From RBG-13-68-16 sp963739225 (GTDB lineage Bacteria; Acidobacteriota; Thermoanaerobaculia; Thermoanaerobaculales; Thermoanaerobaculaceae): a DNA stretch of 64,000 bases. The first letter of the stretch is position 1. The number at the start of each line of letters is the position of its first letter. Location: positions 1,178,001 through 1,242,000 of the forward strand of contig CAVTZQ010000006.1 of assembly GCA_963739225.1 (NCBI GenBank). Reading direction: 5' to 3'. A program made the position numbers and the translations under genes. The notes beneath the pieces are model-generated. The model saw only the letters and a list, made by a program, of their open reading frames with translations, did not search any database and was not told the DNA's origin. Shown here one piece after another: positions 34,280 to 43,404 of the stretch.

Positions 34280-35179
34280 GTGAGCGACGTCTCTCCCTCT
34301 TTCCTGCTCGACCACCCCGAGCTGGTGGAGCCGGCGGCGCCGTGGTGCGTCTGGCTCGACAACCTCGAGCTCGGTGTGCTGCTGCTGGCCCAGCCGTGGA
34401 TCGGTGGCGGTGGGCTGCACCGTGCCGACATGGAACGCCAACTCGGCCGTCTTGCCGATGCTGACCTGCTGGTCGGGCCCGTCTACTTCCAGCGGGTCAA
34501 CCGCGCGGTGGCGGCGTTGGAGAGTCGGGGTCAGCTGGCCGGTGAGGGCGCCGGCCGGCGCCGCGACTTCGTGATCACGCCGCAGGGGTTTGCCGCGCTG
34601 ATCCTGAACCTACAGGTGCTTCGAGCGGATCCGACCGTGGACGGCAGCGAGTTCGAACTCAAACGGGCGCTTGTGGCGATGTGGAACCTGGTGTTGGAGC
34701 GACTCCTGGAGTGGCCCGAGGAGATCGACCTCGGCCCCGAGATGACGCAGCTGTTCGAAGGGCTCGACCGGCTCGAGGTGTGGGGGCAAGAAGTGATCAC
34801 GGCGCGTGTGGTGGCCGACGCGTTCAACATCCTCCGCCTCATCGGAGTCCAGGGCGAGCACGTCCAGAAGCTGAGGCGGGCGGCCGAGCTGAGGATCGAG
34901 CAGACCAACGCTCAGGCCGATATGTCTCGCAGCGCGGAGCTCTCCCGGTTGTTGCAGCTTGCAGGGTTGGCCAAGCAGGAGCGGACCGCAGCAGCGATCG
35001 TCGAGACGGTCCGCGGTCTTGCCGCTGGCACGATGCCCCAGCTCGAGGCGTCGGCGCAGATCGCACGCTACACGGCCTATCTCCGCTACCTTGAAAGCCT
35101 CGCGGGTCTGTACTCAAGGGAACTCAAGGTGGTCGACGTCGGCGCGTTCCGCAGCGTCCTCGCCGGGCGCGCGGTTTGA
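34280..35179 (+). CDS. Winged-helix-like protein of unknown function, first gene of SecA2 block
   Basis: The 299-residue product has an N-terminal region (about 20-115) with VYFQRVNRAVAALESRGQLAGEGAGRRRDFVITPQGFAAL, which looks like a MarR/PadR-type winged helix (recognition helix, then a basic wing). The rest is helical with a likely coiled coil (KLRRAAELRIEQTNAQADMS). The GTG start follows the -10 box by 6 nt. A DNA-binding role is inference. It is followed 15 bases later by the SecA2-like gene, and may be its autoregulator or a substrate/partner. Confidence 0.65.
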   Translation: MSDVSPSFLLDHPELVEPAAPWCVWLDNLELGVLLLAQPWIGGGGLHRADMERQLGRLADADLLVGPVYFQRVNRAVAALESRGQLAGEGAGRRRDFVITPQGFAALILNLQVLRADPTVDGSEFELKRALVAMWNLVLERLLEWPEEIDLGPEMTQLFEGLDRLEVWGQEVITARVVADAFNILRLIGVQGEHVQKLRRAAELRIEQTNAQADMSRSAELSRLLQLAGLAKQERTAAAIVETVRGLAAGTMPQLEASAQIARYTAYLRYLESLAGLYSRELKVVDVGAFRSVLAGRAV

Positions 35180-35194
35180 GCCGAGGATCGCGCC

Positions 35195-37623
35195 ATGCCG
35201 TTCGGGACGAGCCGCCTCGCGACCAGGGTTCGCCGGCTTCTAGGCAGCTCGATCGAGCATGACCTCACCGCGTACCGCGAGCGCCTGCTTCGAATCGACC
35301 GGTGGGAGGAGAGGGCTGCGGCGGCGGACGATCGGCACCTGAGGGCGTGGGCGGCGCAGCTCAAGCAGCGGGCCCGGTCCGGAGCCTCTCCGGACAGCGT
35401 GCTCGATGAGGTGTTCGCGATCGTGCGCGAGGCCGCCGACCGGCTCCTCGGGCTGCGGCCCTACGACGAGCAGCTGATCGCCGGCCTCGCCCTGCACCAG
35501 GGAAAGCTCGCCGAGATGCAGACCGGAGAGGGGAAGACGCTCGCCGCGGTCGCGCCCGTGGTCGTCAACACCCTCACTGGCAGCGCCGTGCACGTGTTGA
35601 CGTTCAACGACTACCTGGCGCGTAGAGACGCCCAATGGATGGGACCGGTATACGAGTTTTTGCGGGGTTTCCGTCGGGTGCGTGCAGGAAGTGGATGTCG
35701 GTGGAGGAGCGGAAGCGGGCCTACGGCTGCGACGTCACCTACCTCACCGCAAAGGAGGCCGGCTTCGACTTTCTAAGGTCGTGCCTGTGCCTCGAACCGG
35801 AGCAGCTCACCCAGCGCCCTTTCAGCTTCGCACTCGTCGACGAGGCGGACTCGATCCTCATCGACGAGGCTCGCATCCCGCTCGTCATCGCCGGGTCGGT
35901 GGAGGGTCTTGCCAACAACGCGGTAAAAGCGGCTCTGGTTGCATGCCGTCTCCGGTCAGGCGAGGACTTCGACACCGACGAGCACGCCCACAACATCTCT
36001 CTGACCGACTCCGGCTCGGAGCGGGTCGAGCAGATGCTCGGCTGCGGCAGCCTGTACGACCCGGAGAACCTCGATCTGCTGGCTGATGTCCGCAACGCGC
36101 TGCACGCCGAGGTGCTGCTCAGGCGCGACGTTGATTACATCGTAAGGGGAGGCAAGGCCGAGCTCGTCGACGACTTCACCGGCCGTGTTGCGGACAAACG
36201 TCAGTGGCCCGACGGGCTCCAGGCCGCGATCGAGGCGAAGGAACGGCTCGACCTGAACGACGAGGGAAGGATCCTGGGCTCGATAACCATGCAGCACTTC
36301 CTTCAGGGCTACCCGAGCCTCGCGGGCATGACCGCGACGGCCCAGGGTGCGGCGGAGGAACTCGAGGAGTTCTACGGCCTCAAGGTGGTGGTAGTCCCAA
36401 CCCATCGGCCGTGCATCCGAGAGGACCTTCCTGATCTCGTGTTCTCCCACCGGGCCGCCAAGCTCGACGTCCTCATCGAGGAGATCTCCAGCGTTCACCG
36501 CAGCGGACGTCCGGTTCTGGTCGGGACCGCGAGCGTGGCCGAGTCCGAGGAGCTGGCGAGGGAGCTTGACCGGGTTGACGTACCGTGCCGTGTTCTGAAC
36601 GCCAAGAACGAGGAACTCGAGGCCGAGATCGTTGCCGAGGCCGGGGCGCTGGGGGCGGTGACGATCTCTACCAACATGGCCGGCCGCGGCACGGACATCA
36701 GGCTGGGCGGGCGAGGAGAGGCGGACCGGGACCGCGTCGTTGCCCTCAGCGGGCTGTACGTCATCGGGACCAATCGGCACGAGAGCCGCCGCGTCGATCT
36801 CCAGCTCAGGGGTAGGGCCGGACGCCAGGGAGACCCCGGGTGCTCGCGCTTCTTCGTCAGCCTCGAGGACCCGCTGCTTTCCCGCTACGGCGTGCGAAAC
36901 CTGATCCCCTTGGCAAGGGTCCCGAAGGAGCAAAGCCCGCCGGTGGACGACCCTCTGATAGGCCGCGAGATCGCCCGCGCCCAGCGCATCATCGAGGGGG
37001 AGAGCTTCGACATCCGCAGACGGTTGTTCAACTACTCGGTGCTGATCGAGAAGCAGCGCCGGAGCATCCAGGGGTGGCGCCAGGAGGTGCTGCTTGGCCT
37101 GGCAGGGCTCGACCTTCTCGTGCATGCCTCCCCGGAGCGGTACCAGGCACTCTCGGCGACGGTGGGCACGAAGCTCCTGCGCTCGGTCGAGAGGCGGCTG
37201 ACGCTGCTGGCGATCGATCGCTGCTGGAGCGAGCACCTGGCAGAGGTCCAACGTATCCGCGACGGGATTCACGTGGTCAACTTCGTCGGCAAGGACCCCC
37301 TGGCCGAGTTCTTCCGCGAGTCGGGGCAGGCGTTCGAAACTCTCCTGGCTAGGATCGACGACGAGATCGCGAGCACGTTCGAGTCGATCGAGATCACGGC
37401 CGAAGGGGTGGACTGGGAGAAGGAGGGGTTGGCCGGACCGTCGTCCACCTGGACGTACCTAGTCAGCGACAACCCGTTCGGTGCCAACCCGCTCCGCAGC
37501 CTCGCCAACAGACCCGGCGTGGCGCTGTTCGGCGTCCTGCTGTGGGGTCCGCTGCTGTTCGCCTACGGGCTCCTCATGCACTGGTTGCGGCGGAGGAAGC
37601 GGACCACGAGCGCGGCCACGTGA
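35195..37623 (+). CDS. SecA2-like preprotein translocase ATPase with C-terminal membrane helix (two frameshifts)
   Basis: SecA motifs are all present: MQTGEGKTLAA, LTFNDYLARRDAQWMGPVYEFL, LVDEADSILIDEARIPLVIAG, ISTNMAGRGTDIRLGG and GRAGRQGDPG. The PSSTWTYLVSDNPFG tail resembles actinobacterial SecA2. It lacks the C-terminal zinc domain and instead ends in a membrane helix (VALFGVLLWGPLLFAYGLLM) plus an arginine-rich tail. Extra bases near 35663 and 35691 shift the frame twice, splitting it; correcting both restores about 808 residues. The role is probably export of a subset of proteins. ATG start with GAGG eight bases upstream. Confidence 0.8.
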
Positions 37624-37812
37624 GGGACAACCAAAACTGGCAGCGGTCTCGACGACGGCATCAGTGATCCCGGCGCCACGACTCGGTTGTCTGGTTCAAC
37701 CGGCTCCAGGGCCGGCGTCATCGGAATGGACACTCTACCGACGGCGTTCGTAGCAGATACGGGTGCCCGGAGAGGGAGCTCGTGTGTCCTACACCGAGGC
37801 GGGACGGGGGAG

Positions 37813-38868
37813 ATGGCGGCCCAGCCGAGAGAGCTGAACTTGACGTTGAGACCGCGCTCGCGCTACGACGCCATCGACGTCGCGGCCCGGGTCCGCGAGG
37901 AGTTCGGCGACGTCCTGACCGGCTTTCGCCGCGTGCTCTACTGCTCTCTTCACACCACCGCGGGGTACCTGGAGCAGAGCCTCTCGAGCCGCCTGGACAA
38001 CCGGCGCGAGCGCCTGGACCCGTTCATGCGGGCGTTCCAAAGACTTTTCCCCCCCGGCGCGGACTACCGCCACGACCAGCTCCACCTGCGCGGCGAGCTC
38101 TCCGAGAACGAGCGCCAGTGCGAGCCCAGGAACGCTGACTCCCACCTCACCTTCATCGGCTCTGGCCTCCGAAACTGCGTGACCTACCTTCACCGCCCGG
38201 GCGAACCGGTCTACTTCACGGACCTGGACGGGGTCCACGCCGGCCAGCCCCGGACGCGCTGCACGCGCGTGCTCGGATACACGTCACAGGAGGCCGTTGC
38301 GAGGGTCCGCTGCGAGGTCCCCGTCTCCCGGCACCCCATCGCCTCTGTCAACCTCGCCGATCCCCGTGTCGGCGTCCTGTCCCTTGCCCAGGAGCTAGTG
38401 TCTCGCCATGGAGTTTTCAAGGGGCGCATCGACATCGCGCTTGCCGCATCCGAGCGGGACGCTGGCGTGACGGTGAACGAGTACGAGACGCTGCTGATGC
38501 GGCACGACCTCGCCGAGGTGCTGGCCGACCCCCTCAAATTCGCGGCCCGGACCGGCGTTCGCATGCTGCGCGACCCACTCTCGATCCCCTCCAAGAGCTG
38601 GGGGTACGCCCGCTACGACGTGGTGCAGGTGGTCAACGAGCTGATGGACGCCCTGAAGGTCACCGAGTCTGCCCTGGAGAGGCTGCTGGCCAAGGTGATG
38701 GCGGTCCCCGCGCGGCGCTTCCTGCGTCTGAAGCGCTCGCTGAGCCTGCTGGTTTCCGACACCGGCGGGATCGTGCGCGGGACCTACCAGAATCCGATCC
38801 TGATCCAGTGGGCCGGCGCGCCCAACGGCATCCGCACCCTCGAGCTGACGCTCACCCGCTTCCGGTAG
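37813..38868 (+). CDS. YjbQ/UPF0047-like domain fused to an unknown C-terminal domain
   Basis: Residues 1-160 resemble the YjbQ (UPF0047) fold: LYCSLHTTAGYLEQ, NADSHLTFIGSGL, YFTDLDGVHAGQPRTRCTRV, in the usual order but with a longer middle. YjbQ proteins have weak thiamin-phosphate-synthase activity and an otherwise unclear role. The remaining 190 residues (VARVRCEVPVSRHP onward, with SKSWGYARYDVVQVVNELMDALK) are unfamiliar. The ATG lies right after GGGGGAG, rather close for a ribosome-binding site, so the start could be ATG 37726. It follows the SecA2-like gene after 189 non-coding bases. Confidence 0.6.
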   Translation: MAAQPRELNLTLRPRSRYDAIDVAARVREEFGDVLTGFRRVLYCSLHTTAGYLEQSLSSRLDNRRERLDPFMRAFQRLFPPGADYRHDQLHLRGELSENERQCEPRNADSHLTFIGSGLRNCVTYLHRPGEPVYFTDLDGVHAGQPRTRCTRVLGYTSQEAVARVRCEVPVSRHPIASVNLADPRVGVLSLAQELVSRHGVFKGRIDIALAASERDAGVTVNEYETLLMRHDLAEVLADPLKFAARTGVRMLRDPLSIPSKSWGYARYDVVQVVNELMDALKVTESALERLLAKVMAVPARRFLRLKRSLSLLVSDTGGIVRGTYQNPILIQWAGAPNGIRTLELTLTRFR

Positions 38869-38876
38869 TTCTACGG

Positions 38877-38888
38877 CATGATGCACCC
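38877..38888 (+). promoter_or_regulatory. -10-like CATGAT six bases before ATG
   Basis: CATGAT (38877-38882) followed by GCACCC and ATG 38889. This is a weaker hexamer but has the same N6 geometry as the other leaderless candidates. Confidence 0.3.
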
Positions 38889-39656
38889 ATGAGCATGGAC
38901 GCGGGACGGGTGTTCATCATCGGCATGGGCGAGGTGGGACGGCGGCTCGCCGGGGCGCTGGCTACGGCCGGGGTCAGAACGGCTTCAGTCACCCGGCACT
39001 CGGGTTGGGAGGAGGCGCTGGCCGACCCCGGCGGCGTGCTTCTGGTGTGCGTCCGGGAGGAGGCGCTGGGCGAGGTGTTGCCGCGCCTCCACGGTGTGGG
39101 CCCCCAGCGCCTGGTCTTCGTCCAGAACGGCTGGGTTCGTCCGCTGCTTAAAGGGTTTCCCGGCTGCACCCGCTCCCTCATCTGGTTCACCAGCAAGGGC
39201 GAGTTTTTCAAGCTGCTGCGCCCGAGCGTGTTCTGTGGGCCGCAGGCGGCGTTCCTCGCCGAGGCGCTCGGGCGCGGCGGGGTTCCATCGGTCGCGGTCG
39301 GCGAGGACGCGTTCGCGGCCGCCGAGGCGGAGAAGATGGGGTTCAACTGCGTGGTGGGGCTGCCCCTGGCGGTGCACGGGGTAAGCCTCTCGGAGTACCT
39401 GGAGCGGCACTGGGAGGAGGCTCGGGCAGTGTTCATCGAGGCCGCCTCCGTGACCGCCCGGGCGACCGGCGCGGCGGCTCCCCCGGGCTGGTGGGACGAG
39501 TTCGTTCGCCTCTCCGGACCGATCGGCTGGGTGCGCGCCTCGGCCGCCAAAGCACTGGAGTACCGCAACGGGGCGGTGATCCGGCTTGCCCGCGAACTCG
39601 GCTTGGCTGCGCCGGCCAACGAGCGCCTGCTTGAGGTTGTGGGCTTTCTCGGCTGA
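38889..39656 (+). CDS. NAD(P)-binding Rossmann protein, ketopantoate-reductase-like
   Basis: The 255-residue protein starts with FIIGMGEVGRRLAGALA, a GxGxxG Rossmann motif, then LLVCVREEALGEVLPRL and LVFVQNGWVRP (like QNG in ApbA/PanE reductases), and a helical C-terminal domain. It resembles 6-phosphogluconate-dehydrogenase-fold reductases; the substrate is unknown. The start may be leaderless. Confidence 0.75.
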   Translation: MSMDAGRVFIIGMGEVGRRLAGALATAGVRTASVTRHSGWEEALADPGGVLLVCVREEALGEVLPRLHGVGPQRLVFVQNGWVRPLLKGFPGCTRSLIWFTSKGEFFKLLRPSVFCGPQAAFLAEALGRGGVPSVAVGEDAFAAAEAEKMGFNCVVGLPLAVHGVSLSEYLERHWEEARAVFIEAASVTARATGAAAPPGWWDEFVRLSGPIGWVRASAAKALEYRNGAVIRLARELGLAAPANERLLEVVGFLG

Positions 39657-39730
39657 GACGCCGGGGAGCAGTCTTACTCGCTGGCAGCCTTGAGCGCTTG
39701 AAGCTTCTGGTGTAACGTGAGTTGAGAACC

Positions 39731-41014
39731 ATGAGCACGGACCTCATCCGCAACCTCGCGGCGTTCACCCACCCGGAGGCGCTCAAGATCCTCCTGGTGC
39801 TGTTCCTCTCGTTCCTGCTCGGGCTCGAGCGCGAGGGACGCAAGGCCACCGCCGGGCACTACATCTTCGGGGGCGTGCGCACCTTCCCGCTCATCGGCCT
39901 GCTCGGCTACGCCATCGCGCTGATCTCCGGGCAGCAGGCGCTCCCCGTGGCGCTGGGCTTCGTGGTGGTGGGAGCTTTCCTCCTGGTCTCCTACCTCCAC
40001 AAGCTGGCCAGCGCCGAGGAGGCCGGCGTCACCACCGAGGTTTCCGGGCTGGTGACCTACGTGCTGGGCGCGCTGGTCTACAACGGCTACTACTGGATCG
40101 CGGTCACGGTGGTGGTTCTCTCGATGTTGCTGCTCGAGCTGAAGACCGCGCTCGAGGGGCTCTCGGAGCGCATCCCCTCCGAGGACGTCATCACCTTCAC
40201 AAAGTTCCTGCTCCTCACGGTGGTGATCCTGCCGGCCGTGCCCAATCAGGAGTTCACGCACTTCCACCTCAACCCTTTCAAGACCTGGCTGATCGTCGCG
40301 GCCGTGAGCGGAATCTCCTACGGCAGCTACGTGCTTCAACGCGTGACGAAAAAGAAGGGCGGCATCGTGCTCGCGGCGTTGCTGGGCGGTGCCTACTCCT
40401 CCACCGTGATGACGGTGGCACTCGCGCGGCGGGCGCGCCGCGAGAACCGCCCCAACCTGTTCACGGGCAGCATGGTCCTGGCCTCGGGCGTGATGTACCT
40501 GCGGGTGCTGGTGCTGCTGGCGATCTTCAATGGCGCGCTGGCAGGGCAGTTGGCGGGCCCGTTCCTCGTCCTGGGGACGGTGACCATGCTGGCCGGCTTT
40601 GCGTGGTCGCGCCTGCGGGACCGCTCGAGCGCCGCCGTGGAGCGCGAGTACGAGGCGAGGAACCCGCTCGAGATCGGCTCGGCGTTCCTGTTCGCGGCGA
40701 TCTTTCTGGGCGCCCTGATCGCCACCGGCCTGGTGCTCGAGCACTACGGCGCGGTGGGGATCTATGCCCTCGCCACGCTGATGGGCGTCACCGACGTCGA
40801 CCCGTTCATCATGGGCCTCACCCAGACCGCCGGCGTGAGCACGCCGCTTGGCACGGCAGCCGCCGCCATCGTGGTGACCACCGCCAGTAACAACGCCCTC
40901 AAGGGGCTCTACGCGCGGCTCTTCTCGGATGAGGCCACCGGTAACCGAGGCCTGCTGGCACTCCTCGTGCTGGCCATCGTGGGGCTCTTGCCGCTGCTGT
41001 GGATCCTGGCATAG
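39731..41014 (+). CDS. MgtC/SapB-DUF4010 membrane protein
   Basis: The 427-residue integral membrane protein begins with an MgtC-like domain (FLSFLLGLEREGRKATAGHYIFGGVRTFPLIGLLGYAIALI) and continues with a DUF4010 domain having a KKKGGIVLAALLGGAYSSTVMTVALARRAR segment and several further helices. MgtC proteins affect membrane potential and growth in low magnesium; the function of the DUF4010 form is unsettled. ATG 39731 follows a TGTAACGT element. It converges on the selenoprotein candidate with 10 bases between stops. Confidence 0.88.
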   Translation: MSTDLIRNLAAFTHPEALKILLVLFLSFLLGLEREGRKATAGHYIFGGVRTFPLIGLLGYAIALISGQQALPVALGFVVVGAFLLVSYLHKLASAEEAGVTTEVSGLVTYVLGALVYNGYYWIAVTVVVLSMLLLELKTALEGLSERIPSEDVITFTKFLLLTVVILPAVPNQEFTHFHLNPFKTWLIVAAVSGISYGSYVLQRVTKKKGGIVLAALLGGAYSSTVMTVALARRARRENRPNLFTGSMVLASGVMYLRVLVLLAIFNGALAGQLAGPFLVLGTVTMLAGFAWSRLRDRSSAAVEREYEARNPLEIGSAFLFAAIFLGALIATGLVLEHYGAVGIYALATLMGVTDVDPFIMGLTQTAGVSTPLGTAAAAIVVTTASNNALKGLYARLFSDEATGNRGLLALLVLAIVGLLPLLWILA

Positions 41015-41024
41015 CGGACGAAGG

Positions 41025-42551
41025 CTAGGGCCTGCTGCCCGCAAGATGGTGGCGGGGCGGCCGCACCACCGGAGCATCGGCAAGCAACACCGAGCCGTCC
41101 AGGTACGTGGCGGTCAGCGCAACCCCGGTAGCACTTGCGATCTGCCTTGCGACGGGCTGGTCGTCACAGCGGACGCTCGTGAGCCGGCCCGTTCCCCCCG
41201 CGGCGACGGTGAACGAGATCACGGCGAGCTCACGGTCGCCCTGGTCGAGCGCCTGGCCGGAGGGAAGGGCGAGGCTCACGCCGAGGTGGCCGTCGGCGAT
41301 CCGGGAGGCGTCGGTGGTGAGCACGGCTGCCTCGGCGTCGGCGCCTGGGGCAACGGATGGTGAGCCGAGCACCGCCGGGTCGAAGACCAGGCTGAAGCTC
41401 ACGGCGTTCTCGTCTCCCAGGGCCGAGAGATCCACCGTCAGCGTGGCGGTTGACCCGTGCCTTGCAGCGGCAGTTCCCACCCGCAGGACGCGGGGACCGG
41501 AGAAGGCGCTGACCGCGACGGTCTGCGCAAAGCTCATCCCATCCTCGCTGCTGGCGGTGAAGGTGACCACACCCCGCTGCCACCCGGGCGAGAGCAACGC
41601 TGGCGCCACGCTCATGGTGGGTTGTGCCGAGATCGGGCCGCCGTCCGGCGTGACCGTGATCCACGGCACGTCTGCCACGGCGGTCCAGCTCAGCACGTAG
41701 GGTCCGCGCAGACGCACCGGCACCGCCCGGTCCTTCCGGGAGTTCGCGTCCACGGCAACCGTGACCGTCTGCGGATCGGCCGCCAGTGCGGCAGGCTCGG
41801 CCAAGGCGCCCTGCAGCATGTCGTAGGCCGGGATGGAGCCAGGAACGTAGTCGGCAAGAACGACCGTATGGAGAGCGTTCCAGTTCACGCTCGGAAGGTT
41901 TGGTGTTTCAAGCGTCGCGGTGGACTCGCCCCCGCTCGCAACCTCCGGGGAGATGCCTGTCCAGGGAGCCGCGCGCACGATGCGCCCCGTCACCCCGACG
42001 CGCGCGTCCTCCCAGATGAGGGCATGCAGGGTCGCGCCGTTGCGTGCTGCGGAGAGCGGTATACCCGCCGCGTTGACGACGCGCACGTAGACGCGCACCC
42101 TGGTGGCGACCTGGCGCGTATACGCCTCGATTTCGGCCTGTGGCGGACGCACCAGTTCGGCGTCGACGAGCTTCCGGTACGCGGCCCTGAAGTCCGTCTG
42201 CGAGCCGCTCGAGATCTGGTGGCCCGAGTCCACCATCACCAACGGCAGGTATGCAAGTGCACTGCTATTGTACGCGGCCCACCACCGGTCGATGCGCTCG
42301 CCCATCGGGTAGTCCACGTCCTGCTCCAGGAAGACCACGGGCTTGTCGGCGTCCGCGTACTCGCTTGCCAGTGCATCCACCGCCGGACCGGCGGCCTGGC
42401 AGATAGGTCACGTGGGGCGCATGAAATCTTCGAACACAACCAGGCGCACCGGCGCCTGACTTGCTTGCTGCGCCTGTACCTCCTGGCTTACGGCTGCGCC
42501 CGCGAGGAGCAGCATCGCAAGCGGGAGACCCGAGAGCCGGAGAACGCGCAT
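41025..42551 (-). CDS. Candidate selenoprotein: secreted thioredoxin-like (UxxC) and cohesin-like domains
   Basis: From ATG 42551 (GAGGTGAGG upstream) the frame runs through one TGA (42410-42408, codon 48) to 41025, 508 residues. A signal peptide (RLSGLPLAMLLLAGAAVS) is followed by VRLVVFEDFMRPT-U-PIC, where the TGA sits at the first cysteine position of a CxxC thioredoxin motif (Cys51 is the partner), and LPLVMVD provides the cis-proline. Later parts include a BACON-like segment (WTAVADVPWITVTPDGG) and a cohesin-like domain from about residue 355. A hairpin directly after the TGA could be the SECIS. Alternative: a Cys-to-stop mutation or a base error. Confidence 0.65.
42366..42410 (-). promoter_or_regulatory. 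Candidate bacterial SECIS element
   Basis: Minus strand: after the TGA come 18 nt, then a GGTCC apical loop closed by CCGCC/GGCGG (42394-42390 with 42384-42380). An outer stem TGCCAG/CTGGCA (42401-42396 with 42371-42366) encloses it with an asymmetric internal loop. An apical GGTC-containing loop at that distance is the geometry known from E. coli fdhF. This is a by-eye fold, not a scored one. Confidence 0.5.
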
Positions 42552-42685
42552 CGCCTCACCTCGCGCCCCTATTTGACAGGACTGGCGGCGCCGACGCAAG
42601 CGGCCCCGACACCGAGTCGGATGACCACGGCGGCGTCGGGCCGCGTGCGCGGTGGGACCCGAGCCGGTTGCGAGCGCGCCGAGAG

Positions 42686-43249
42686 CTACTTGCCCATGGG
42701 TGCCGGCGGAACCGGGTCAGGCACCTTGTTTCGGATCGGCGGGATCGTCTTCAGGTAGGCGAAGATCGACTTGAGGTCCTCGTCCGAGAGATTTTGGTAC
42801 GCGGGCCAGGGCATCGGCGGGAGGATGTCCCTGCCGGCGCCAAGGTGCTTGCCGGTCCGAATCGCCTTGACGAAGTTGTCCTCCGAGAGGGCGCCGAGGC
42901 CGGTTTCCGGATCCGGCGTCAGGTTGGCCGTGAAGCTGGTTCCCCACGGACCGGACCACGCCGTCATGCTCAACGCCGCTGTGATCCCCCAGGGTCCGGG
43001 CGGCAGCGCAGGCGCCGGCGGGAGCTTCATCCCCTCCTGGTGGCCCGAGAGCATGCGGGTCATGTCGGGCTCCGGTCCCTTCTCACCGAGCTTCCACGGC
43101 GTGTGGCAGTCATTGCAGCCCATGCTGGTGACGAGGTACTTGCCCCGCTCCACCGGGCTCGGTGCAGCGGCCTGCTGTGGGGCCTGCTGGCACGCGACGG
43201 ATACGATCGAGACGGTTGCGACAACGACAGCAAGTGATTTCGAGTTCAT
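42686..43249 (-). CDS. Monohaem cytochrome c lipoprotein
   Basis: The 187-residue protein has a lipoprotein signal (LAVVVATVSIVSVAC) and one haem site, CNDCH near residue 45, with likely methionine ligands in the C-terminal half (ILPPMPWPAYQNLSDEDLKSIFAYLKTIPPI, a typical cytochrome c ending). It should be a membrane-tethered electron carrier on the outside of the cytoplasmic membrane. The ATG has GGGGAGA upstream and a TTGACA-16-TAGACT promoter further up. Confidence 0.88.
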   Translation of the reverse strand: MNSKSLAVVVATVSIVSVACQQAPQQAAAPSPVERGKYLVTSMGCNDCHTPWKLGEKGPEPDMTRMLSGHQEGMKLPPAPALPPGPWGITAALSMTAWSGPWGTSFTANLTPDPETGLGALSEDNFVKAIRTGKHLGAGRDILPPMPWPAYQNLSDEDLKSIFAYLKTIPPIRNKVPDPVPPAPMGK

Positions 43250-43283
43250 GGTCTCCCCTTTCCCCTCCCAAATTATGAAACGC

Positions 43284-43311
43284 AGTCTAAAGCTCATAAT
43301 CGAGTTGTCAA
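43284..43311 (-). promoter_or_regulatory. Sigma-70 promoter of the cytochrome c gene
   Basis: Minus strand TTGACA (43311-43306), 16-nt spacer, TAGACT (43289-43284), with transcription expected near 43277 and a short leader containing a ribosome-binding site. Confidence 0.55.
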
Positions 43312-43339
43312 GCCCACGCCCGGGGGTGTGAAACGGTCG

Positions 43340-43348
43340 TGATACGAT
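43340..43348 (+). promoter_or_regulatory. Extended -10 (TGA-TACGAT) of the cysteine desulfurase-family gene
   Basis: TG-A-TACGAT lies 57 bases before ATG 43405. Transcription would start near 43355, leaving a leader that contains AAGGGGGC as a ribosome-binding site. Confidence 0.4.
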
Positions 43349-43404
43349 CCGCGCCGGGCCGTACTCTCCGGCCGCCGCCACACCTCTCGAAGGGGGCCCG
43401 CGCA

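Noticed and set aside
41457..42758. 433-codon plus-strand open frame across the selenoprotein candidate
   Set aside because: It has no recognisable domain and runs antisense to a frame with a clear signal peptide and thioredoxin-like motifs. It also does not explain the TGA.
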